7,049 nt of DNA, taken from NCBI GenBank assembly GCA_030630065.1, contig DAOVNU010000038.1, positions 1 through 7,049 of the forward strand. The letters are read 5' to 3'. The stretch is from a bacterium. Its GTDB lineage: Bacteria; Ratteibacteria; UBA8468. Of the stretch, positions 1 through 4,635 are shown piece by piece; position 1 is the stretch's first letter; every line of letters starts with the position of its first letter. The position numbers and the translations under genes are program-made. The notes below the pieces were generated by a model. It was not told the DNA's origin. It saw nothing but the letters and a program-made list of their open reading frames with translations, and ran no database searches.

Positions 1-873
1 ATCCTTTAACTTTAGATTGGAAATGCGACAATCACTGTCAATAACGCAGGAGGTAATCTCACAATTCTCTAATACCACGTTATCAAAAATAACACTGTCA
101 GTCACCTTTGAGTTAATAATTTTACTATTTTTACCGGAATAGTTTTTTTTCTTCAGGTAATATCTGTTTGCCGCCAAATAGGAATTTCTGCTTCCAATGT
201 CAAACCAGACGTCCGAGAAAAGAAAACTATGCATCGGAATTTTTTTCTTTTTTAGCAGCCAACTACAGAAGTATCCCATTGCATCCTTCCCTCTTTCACT
301 CTGAGCCAAGAATTCCGGTATCAGGTCTAAAACTTTATGAGGAAAGATATAACAGGCGGTAGAGATTAAACTTGTTTTGGGAAAAGCCGGTTTTTCCAAA
401 AAATCAATAATTCTTCCTTTTTCATCTATTTCCACGTTGCCGTATTTATTTCTAATTTTTTCTTTATCTTTAATGTCATAAACCGCAATCAGGAATTCAC
501 CGCAATAGGAATCAATAAATTTTTTTAAATCAAACTCAAAGATATTATCCCCGGCAATAATTAGAAGGTCATCCTTGATTCTTTTCTTTTTAACCAAAAA
601 ATTCAAAGAGCCCACACTACCCAATTTGTTACTGTCCGAGGTTGTTGGTTCAACAATAAGGTTTACCAGATAATTAGTTTTCCTTTGCCATTCCTTAAAA
701 GAGGAGAGAAATTTTCTGTTGGTGGAAATAAATGGTTTTTCCGAAAAAGGATAATGCCTCAGAATATACTCAATAATCGGTTTTCCTGCCACCGGAAGCA
801 ATGACTTTGGTCTTTCCGCAGTTATTGGCTGTAATCTGGTGCCATACCCTCCGGCTAAAATTATCGTTTTCAT
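1..873 (-). CDS. Sugar-phosphate nucleotidyltransferase, 3' end outside the window
   Basis: The frame is open from an ATG at 873-871 to the window edge, giving 291 codons with no stop. The N-terminus carries the nucleotide-binding signature LAGGYGTRLQPIT (residues 6-18), followed by RPKSLLPVAGKP (21-32), which marks the NTP_transferase (Rossmann-like GT-A) fold. AGDN at 107-110 is the expected metal and nucleotide site, FLEKP is at 158-162, and WFDIGSRNSYLAAN at 223-236 closes the catalytic domain. From about residue 249, the short repeating pattern of I/V/N residues (KIINSKVTDSVIFDN) looks like the start of a left-handed beta-helix, as in GlmU/RmlA-long relatives. By family it joins a sugar 1-phosphate to an NTP in the cytoplasm to give an NDP-sugar and pyrophosphate; the sugar and nucleotide cannot be told from this. 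It begins 4 bp after the toxin stop, with only a weak GGTAG ribosome site, so translation probably depends on coupling to the toxin gene. Confidence 0.9.
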   Translation of the reverse strand, partial: MKTIILAGGYGTRLQPITAERPKSLLPVAGKPIIEYILRHYPFSEKPFISTNRKFLSSFKEWQRKTNYLVNLIVEPTTSDSNKLGSVGSLNFLVKKKRIKDDLLIIAGDNIFEFDLKKFIDSYCGEFLIAVYDIKDKEKIRNKYGNVEIDEKGRIIDFLEKPAFPKTSLISTACYIFPHKVLDLIPEFLAQSERGKDAMGYFCSWLLKKKKIPMHSFLFSDVWFDIGSRNSYLAANRYYLKKKNYSGKNSKIINSKVTDSVIFDNVVLENCEITSCVIDSDCRISNLKLKD

Positions 874-877
874 TTTA

Positions 878-1150
878 CTACCATTTTTTACGTCTAAAGA
901 TGTGGTTATACGTATCTACTTCCACAAGAAATCCTTTATTTGCCTCTCGTCTATATACTCCTCTGTAATTCATGGTAATGCTAAACTCCCAGTAGATATC
1001 GGTTCCTTCAATTTTCCTATGTCTTAACGAAGGATATCTTTCATCCTTAATGAGCATATCAATAGCCCAATAAAGTTTTTCTCTAACAAAGTTAGGAAAT
1101 TTACCAATCTTTTTCCTGAGGGACTTTGGGATGACTATTTTCTTAATCAC
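878..1150 (-). CDS. RelE/ParE-superfamily toxin (type II toxin-antitoxin)
   Basis: A 90-residue, strongly basic protein with the layout of RelE/ParE toxins: two N-terminal helices (about residues 7-36), a central strand region with YWEFSITMNYRGVYRRE (53-69), then LVEVDTYNHIF (75-85), the usual final strand and histidine turn. Family members are cytoplasmic and mostly cleave ribosome-bound mRNA or poison gyrase; which applies here cannot be read from sequence. The start codon is GTG at 1150-1148, overlapping the antitoxin stop (GTGA, 4 bases). A strong GGGAGG site (1161-1166) lies 10 bases upstream inside the antitoxin gene. Gene order antitoxin-toxin and the overlap are typical of type II modules. 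I cannot match it to a named subfamily. Confidence 0.82.
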   Translation of the reverse strand: MIKKIVIPKSLRKKIGKFPNFVREKLYWAIDMLIKDERYPSLRHRKIEGTDIYWEFSITMNYRGVYRREANKGFLVEVDTYNHIFRRKKW

Positions 1151-1425
1151 TTTTCTATATCCTCCCTCAGTTGCTTCCCGCTTCGGTAAGTTTTATACTC
1201 TCCTTTTTTTATCTCTCCTTCGGACCTCTTAATCGATTCCTGCCACTCTTTACTCCAGAAGTAGGCCTGGTCTTTCCTGACAATGTGGACAGGGTTCATT
1301 ATAATCTCTCCGTCTTTTTCTTTGAAACTGACAAGGTCCCCTTTTTTTAAACCTGATTTTTCTCTAACCTCCCTGGGAATAACAACCTGATAATGCCCGG
1401 TTATTTTGGAAATTGCAATTGCCAT
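1147..1425 (-). CDS. AbrB/MazE/SpoVT-type antitoxin
   Basis: A 92-residue protein. Residues 5-46 form a SpoVT-AbrB swapped-hairpin DNA-binding domain: SKITGHYQVVIPREVREKSG followed by LKKGDLVSF and a short hairpin ending in IIMNPV. The rest (about 47-92) is a charged tail containing KDQAYFWSKEWQ (51-62), a Trp-rich stretch I associate with antitoxins of this AbrB group, then a Glu/Lys-rich helix that would wrap the toxin. By family it binds and neutralises the toxin and represses its own promoter, alone or with the toxin. The ATG at 1425-1423 is preceded by a near-ideal Shine-Dalgarno site, so the antitoxin should be made in excess of the GTG-started toxin. AbrB antitoxins most often pair with MazF or PIN toxins; pairing with a RelE-like toxin recalls PrlF-YhaV. 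Confidence 0.87.
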   Translation of the reverse strand: MAIAISKITGHYQVVIPREVREKSGLKKGDLVSFKEKDGEIIMNPVHIVRKDQAYFWSKEWQESIKRSEGEIKKGEYKTYRSGKQLREDIEK

Positions 1426-1430
1426 TCTTA

Positions 1431-1440
1431 ATCACCTCCT
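1431..1440 (-). promoter_or_regulatory. Very strong Shine-Dalgarno site of the antitoxin
   Basis: The minus strand reads AGGAGGTGAT, complementary over ten bases to the usual 3' end of bacterial 16S rRNA (ATCACCTCCT). The AGGAGG core is 9 bases from the antitoxin ATG. It is the strongest ribosome site in the window and fixes the antitoxin start. Confidence 0.9.
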
Positions 1441-1441
1441 A

Positions 1442-1462
1442 ATATTAATATCATAATATCAT
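1442..1462. promoter_or_regulatory. Candidate operator: tandem AATATCAT repeats plus a palindrome
   Basis: Two perfect tandem copies of AATATCAT (1447-1454 and 1455-1462) overlap the -10 box. The 10-bp palindrome ATATTAATAT (1442-1451) partly overlaps the first copy, near the expected transcription start. Repeats or palindromes over the -10 region are where toxin-antitoxin autorepressors bind, so this is the natural place for the AbrB-type antitoxin. The sequence is seen directly; the role is inferred. Confidence 0.42.
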
Positions 1463-1481
1463 AAAGTATGAATTATATCAA
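1453..1481 (-). promoter_or_regulatory. Probable sigma70-type promoter of the toxin-antitoxin operon
   Basis: On the minus strand, TTGATA (1481-1476) and TATTAT (1458-1453) are separated by exactly 17 bases, each one base from the sigma70 consensus. Transcription would start near 1446, just before the Shine-Dalgarno site, leaving a leader of about 20 bases. The region is very AT-rich, so chance matches are easier here than elsewhere. The position directly before an autoregulated operon supports the call. Confidence 0.6.
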
Positions 1482-1831
1482 GAGTGTCTACTTTACAAAT
1501 TCAGTGAACCACGTATCTATCTCTGCTTCTTTTCATTACATCCTCTCCGCATCCAGAAACATATCCTTTTGGTATTCCCGGAAGTTCACCGCTATTTTAT
1601 TGTATGGAATTTCAAAGTTCATCTCGATAAATCAGGCAAAGCAAGCTTTGCCACTGCATAAGCAGAATAAGCTCGACTTTGTTCGGATAAACCTCTTACC
1701 ACAAAAGTCGCATCGATACTCACTGCCGATGATGTTGTTGGGGATTACTTCAGTTTTGAATTATTTTGGAGACCTCTTTTGAGATAGAGCCCCCTTTAGC
1801 AACCGCCTCTGCTCTGATTTTTTCTGTCAAG
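1482..1831. other. Intergenic stretch with possible decayed-gene fragments
   Basis: No intact gene is supported between the glycosyltransferase stop and the toxin-antitoxin promoter. On the minus strand a protein-like stretch follows directly (about 1830-1751: KIRAEAVAKGGSISKEVSKI, then a stop). In another frame (about 1751-1633) comes NNIIGSEYRCDFCGKRFIRT, which holds a CxxC pair like one half of a zinc knuckle. That reading stops within the REP-like palindrome at 1635-1652. A 28-codon ORF follows at 1622-1536 (begins MNFEIPYNKIAV) with no ribosome site. Together these could be remnants of one gene broken by frameshift and repeat insertion, but no family is recognised. No U-tract terminator is visible after the glycosyltransferase. 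Confidence 0.3.
1635..1665. repeat. REP-like palindrome, copy A
   Basis: GGCAAAGCAAGCTTTGCC (1635-1652) is an 8-bp perfect inverted repeat around AA, followed by the tail ACTGCA. The small hairpin CTGC-ATAA-GCAG (1654-1665) overlaps that tail. Counting out from its centre, 11 of 14 bases match copy C at 3019-3041. On the minus strand it could act as a weak stop or RNA-stabilising hairpin for the glycosyltransferase message, but no U-run follows. Confidence 0.6.
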
Positions 1832-2974
1832 TTATTTCAACAGATATTTATATTTGGCAAATACGTCTACCTGTTTCTGGATATAATTTTCTGCCTCCTG
1901 GTTATTCATTTTTTCGGTCTCCTTTACCAGGGCGATGAATCTGCCCTGCCAGAGGGCGCGGAGAACATCGATTACTTCTTCTCCTTTGAGGAATGCCTTG
2001 ACGGAATAATATACCGCCTTTACCCAGAGTTCAAGAGGCAGGGAAAAATTCCCTATATTCTCTTTGTCTATTTTTTTAAAGGAAGGTAATAAGTCCCCCA
2101 AAAATTCTGCTTCCTTTTTCTCCTGGATGAACTCCTGATACTTTGCCTTGAATTTGCTTAAAAGCATCTCCTTATTCACCGGAATTCGGCTCGGAGATTG
2201 AGCCGGAATTTCTCCAAGCCGCTTAATTTCTCTCATCCCTTCCACCTTCTTAATCTGCTCCTGATAGTAGCCAATCAACTTAAAGATTGTCCCTACAACC
2301 TGGTAGAACATCGGGACAAGAAGTTTCTCCGGGTCATCATATTCCTTGGTTGATTCATGTTCTTTGATTCCCAATACGGACTCCACTATCTTCATTTTCT
2401 CACAACAGGCGACTGTGGTTAAAAAGATGTCAATCCCAAATTTTCCCGGGAAAAGTTTATGGGCGAGAACAATTTCGCGATAACGCGAGGAGAGTCCGTA
2501 TTCCCCGCCAATCGGCTGTCTAATATTCACTCCATAGAGGGTTTTGGTCAAAGGGAAAGCAATCTGGTTGGTAATTACTCCGTCATACCTGTCTCTCAGA
2601 TAAAATGGGAGAACAAGGTCATTTCCCTCTAAAATTGGAAGAAGCAATTTCTTAATCCATTCCGGCTTAATACTGGTTAAATCACCATCCACTAAAGCAG
2701 TTGCCTCCGCTTCTCTTTCCTTGCTTAATGTAAGAATTGTCTTTACTCCATTTCCCTTGCCTAATGAACCCCCCTGCTCTCTTACTATCTTCTCACTTCT
2801 TGACTCAATCTTATCGGCAATTTCCCGGGTTCCATCCGTTGAGAACCCGTCGGAAATAATAATTAATCCCTCCTTATCCGGAAAATAAGTCCTTAACCCC
2901 TCATCAACTATTTTCACGACACTCTCAATCGTCTTCGCACAATTCTTAGTGCTAATTCCTACCGCTATTCTCAT
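1832..2974 (-). CDS. GT81-like glycosyltransferase (GpgS / glucosylglycerate-synthase relative)
   Basis: With the ATG at 2974-2972 the protein has 380 residues. This start is chosen because GGAG lies 5 bases upstream and MRIAVGIS begins the first strand of a GT-A fold; a longer reading from 3037 would only translate REP repeats. Visible family features: IIISDGFSTDGT (38-49), GKGNGVK (72-78, uracil-binding region in relatives), the metal-binding triad DGD (96-98), YDGVITN (130-136), RQPIGGEYGLS (152-162) and GIKEH (202-206), whose His matches the third metal ligand of GpgS. These features resemble mycobacterial glucosyl-3-phosphoglycerate synthase. GpgS-type enzymes move glucose from an NDP-sugar to (phospho)glycerate for compatible solutes or polysaccharide primers; donor and acceptor here are unknown. 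A C-terminal extension of roughly 130 residues has a helix-rich, amphipathic look (LWVKAVYYSVKAFLKGEEVI). There are no membrane segments, so it is probably cytoplasmic. Confidence 0.82.
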   Translation of the reverse strand: MRIAVGISTKNCAKTIESVVKIVDEGLRTYFPDKEGLIIISDGFSTDGTREIADKIESRSEKIVREQGGSLGKGNGVKTILTLSKEREAEATALVDGDLTSIKPEWIKKLLLPILEGNDLVLPFYLRDRYDGVITNQIAFPLTKTLYGVNIRQPIGGEYGLSSRYREIVLAHKLFPGKFGIDIFLTTVACCEKMKIVESVLGIKEHESTKEYDDPEKLLVPMFYQVVGTIFKLIGYYQEQIKKVEGMREIKRLGEIPAQSPSRIPVNKEMLLSKFKAKYQEFIQEKKEAEFLGDLLPSFKKIDKENIGNFSLPLELWVKAVYYSVKAFLKGEEVIDVLRALWQGRFIALVKETEKMNNQEAENYIQKQVDVFAKYKYLLK

Positions 2975-2979
2975 TTTTT

Positions 2980-2983
2980 CTCC
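2980..2983 (-). promoter_or_regulatory. Ribosome site deciding the glycosyltransferase start
   Basis: The minus strand reads AAAAAAGGAGAAAAAATG: GGAG with a 5-base A-spacer before the ATG at 2974. It lies outside the adjacent palindromes, so it stays accessible, and it favours 2974 over the upstream ATG at 3037. Confidence 0.8.
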
Positions 2984-2993
2984 TTTTTTATTT

Positions 2994-3016
2994 GTGCGAT
3001 GAATCGCACCGCTACA
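2994..3016. repeat. REP-like palindrome, copy B
   Basis: GTGCGATGAATCGCAC (2994-3009) is a perfect 7-bp inverted repeat around GA, followed by the tail CGCTACA. The tail has the same pattern (CRCTRCA) as copies A and C although the stem differs. It sits in the gap between coaB and the glycosyltransferase. On the minus strand an A-rich run, not a U-run, follows it, so it does not look like an intrinsic terminator. Confidence 0.65.
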
Positions 3017-3018
3017 AT

Positions 3019-3041
3019 GTCGAGCAAGCTTGACCACTACA
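3019..3041. repeat. REP-like palindrome, copy C
   Basis: GTCGAGCAAGCTTGAC (3019-3034) folds into a 7-bp stem with one G-U pair around AA, followed by the tail CACTACA. It is 2 bases from copy B in the same orientation and ends 2 bases before the coaB stop codon at 3044. The core AGCAAGCTT and tail match copy A at 1635. Confidence 0.65.
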
Positions 3042-3043
3042 AT

Positions 3044-3664
3044 TTAACGCGCAACTACGTTTAAGATTTTTTTAGCAATTTCTTTTTTAGATAAAAGGGA
3101 AAAATCGATTACCTCTCCTTTTTTATTGAGCAATTTAACCATCTTTTTTCCCTTTGCTTCACCAAAAAAGCCGGGACTACTAACGACTAAAAAATCAAGA
3201 TTTTTCTCTCTCATTTTTTGCAGACCATTCTTAACAAAATTTTCGGTCTCCAGAGCAAAACCAACAAAAAGTTGATTTTTCTTCTTCCTCTTACCCGCTT
3301 CTTTGAGGATGTCGGGATTGCTAATGAGAGAAAGGTTAATTTTTCTCTTGCTTTTAATTTTGTTTTTTTTAATTTGGCTTACCCGATAATCTCCTACAGC
3401 TGCAGTCATAATCAGACAATCAACTTTGCTAACGTAACGGAAAATTTCTTCTTTCAACTCCGCTGCGGATTCAATGTAAATTAGCTTTACTCCTTTTGGT
3501 GGTTTTAAGAAGGTAGGGCCGCTGATAAGGGTAACATTATATCCTTTTTTTCTTGCCAACTCTGCAAGAAGATAGCCCATCTTTCCCGTGGAGTAGTTAG
3601 TGATAAATCTGACGGGGTCAATCTTTTCCCTGGTTGGACCAGCCGTAATCAGAATTTTTTTCAT
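3044..3664 (-). CDS. coaB: Stand-alone phosphopantothenate-cysteine ligase (CoaB)
   Basis: The 206 residues match only the CoaB half of the common CoaBC fusion. KILITAGPTREKIDPVRFIT (3-22) opens the nucleotide-binding fold, NYSTGKMG (23-30) is the conserved Asn/Gly loop, TAAVGDYR (87-94) replaces the usual AAVADYR, KIK (102-104) is the lysine region, and NPDIL (116-120) and VGFALETE (134-141) follow. The enzyme activates 4'-phosphopantothenate with a nucleotide triphosphate and joins it to cysteine in CoA synthesis; the product then needs the CoaC decarboxylase, which is not in this window. The gene starts 4 bp after xerD, with its GAGGAT ribosome site (3671-3676) overlapping the xerD stop, so the two are probably co-translated. 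The usual Asn in the late 'VAN' motif appears as VSS (161-163). Monofunctional CoaB is known in streptococci, so this is a real form and not a truncation. Confidence 0.9.
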   Translation of the reverse strand: MKKILITAGPTREKIDPVRFITNYSTGKMGYLLAELARKKGYNVTLISGPTFLKPPKGVKLIYIESAAELKEEIFRYVSKVDCLIMTAAVGDYRVSQIKKNKIKSKRKINLSLISNPDILKEAGKRKKKNQLFVGFALETENFVKNGLQKMREKNLDFLVVSSPGFFGEAKGKKMVKLLNKKGEVIDFSLLSKKEIAKKILNVVAR

Positions 3665-3668
3665 TTTT

Positions 3669-4538
3669 CTATCCTCGGGGATGGTATTTATGATGAATTT
3701 CCTTTAATCTACTTCTTTCAATGTGGGTATAAATCTGCGTGGTGGAAATAGAACTATGCCCTAACAGTTCCTGGACTGCTCTCAAATTTGCTCCCCCTTC
3801 CAGAAGATGGGTAGCAAATGAATGCCGCAGAGTGTGGGGCTTCGCCCCGTACCTTTTTACGACTTTCCACAAACTCTGTCGGGACAAACCACTGCCCAAT
3901 CTGCTTAAAAAAAGAACATTTGTCGCTCTATCCTTCCGTATAAACTTAGCCCGCCAATATTTAAGATAGATGGAAAGAGCGTTTTTTGCACTATTTCCTA
4001 CCGGCACTATTCTTTCTTTTCTCCCTTTCCCCATTATCCGGACGTAGTTCTGCTTTAAATGAAGGTTGGAAATCTTTAGATTTATAATTTCTGAGGCACG
4101 CATCCCGGTGGCATAGAGCAACTCTAAAATTGCTAAGTTTCGGCTGATAAATCCGTTACGTTTCTGCTTATTAAGAGAGGTAAATAATCTCTCTGTTTCT
4201 TCCTTGCTTAATACATCGGGTAATTTTTTCCAGAGTTTAGGAGAACTTATGTCGGAAAGGGAGTCAGAGGAAATAAAACCTTCGGCAAGTAGAAACCTGC
4301 AAAACCCTTTTATTGCCGCCAGATTTCTTGAAATGGAGGCAGAGGAAAGTCCTTTATTTTTTAAATTCTCTAAATAAAGGATAAGATTTTCCGGCGAAAT
4401 TTTCTTCCAGGAAATATTTCTTGCATCAAGGAATTTTTTGTATTTTTCCAAATCGTAATTATAGGAGGCGACAGTATTTGGCGAAAACCCCCTTTCTATT
4501 TTAAGGTAATCAAGAAATTCCGTAATTTTATCCTCCAT
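3669..4538 (-). CDS. xerD: XerC/XerD-family tyrosine recombinase, XerD-like
   Basis: A 289-residue protein with an N-terminal SAM-like core-binding domain (1-95; FLDYLKIERGFSPNTVASY typical) and a C-terminal catalytic domain. The catalytic set is complete: Arg147 (ATGMRASE), Lys171 (GKGRKERIVP), His235 and Arg238 (PHTLRHSFATH), His261 (LGHSSISTTQ) and Tyr270 (QIYTH). The ending HHKYHPRG is typical of Xer proteins. By family it resolves chromosome dimers at dif with FtsK and a XerC partner, though some lineages use a single Xer. The stretch between WKVVKRY and PHTLRHSF is about 9 residues shorter than in E. coli XerD. The ATG at 4538-4536 has GGAG 5 bases upstream, produced by an 11-bp tandem duplication. 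The gene follows ligA after a palindrome and leads into coaB. The choice between XerC and XerD is less certain than the family. Confidence 0.88.
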   Translation of the reverse strand: MEDKITEFLDYLKIERGFSPNTVASYNYDLEKYKKFLDARNISWKKISPENLILYLENLKNKGLSSASISRNLAAIKGFCRFLLAEGFISSDSLSDISSPKLWKKLPDVLSKEETERLFTSLNKQKRNGFISRNLAILELLYATGMRASEIINLKISNLHLKQNYVRIMGKGRKERIVPVGNSAKNALSIYLKYWRAKFIRKDRATNVLFLSRLGSGLSRQSLWKVVKRYGAKPHTLRHSFATHLLEGGANLRAVQELLGHSSISTTQIYTHIERSRLKEIHHKYHPRG

Positions 4539-4554
4539 GTCTACTCCATGTCTA
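4533..4554. repeat. Perfect 11-bp tandem duplication over the xerD start
   Basis: CTCCATGTCTA occurs twice back to back (4533-4543 and 4544-4554). On the minus strand this is TAGACATGGAG twice. The second copy in transcription order holds the xerD ATG. The first holds an identical ATG followed by GAG TAG, and its GGAG serves as the xerD Shine-Dalgarno site. Confidence 0.9.
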
Positions 4555-4555
4555 T

Positions 4556-4635
4556 GGGGTCAGGTCTCCACATTTGACAAAATATCTCAGGGGTTAAGCA
4601 TGCAAAAATTTTGTCAAATGTGGAGACCTGACCCC
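4556..4635. repeat. Long perfect inverted repeat between ligA and xerD
   Basis: Two 28-base arms (4556-4583 and 4608-4635) are exact reverse complements, separated by a 24-base loop containing GCATGC. Each arm begins at its outer end with GGGGTCAGGTCTCC. The right arm lies inside ligA and encodes its last six residues and stop; the left arm lies 17 bases upstream of the xerD ATG. The ACCTGACCCC ends resemble palindromic repeats I recall near REP-associated (IS200-like) transposases in many bacterial genomes, an identity I cannot verify here. In RNA it would form a very stable hairpin that could protect the ligA end or dampen read-through. No U-tract follows on either strand and no clear target duplication flanks it. 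Confidence 0.93.

Noticed and set aside
168..362. Plus-strand ORF inside the nucleotidyltransferase, and similar antisense ORFs at 839, 1766, 3218, 3739 and 5440
   Set aside because: All lie opposite well-conserved minus-strand genes and have no family features of their own.
1468..1782. Plus-strand ORF of 104 codons in the large gap
   Set aside because: No ribosome site, no recognisable domain, and it runs through the toxin-antitoxin promoter and a palindrome.
2975..3037. Longer glycosyltransferase start at 3037, adding 21 residues
   Set aside because: The extra codons only translate REP-like copies B and C and have no ribosome site; the ATG at 2974 has GGAG at ideal spacing and begins the conserved fold.
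2994..3041. Palindromes B and C as a CRISPR fragment or terminator
   Set aside because: There are no regularly spaced identical repeats; the minus strand continues with an A-run, not a U-run.
4556..4635. Reading the long hairpin as an intrinsic terminator or as a promoter
   Set aside because: No U-tract follows on either strand. Each arm holds TTGACA but no acceptable -10 box lies at 16-18 bases.
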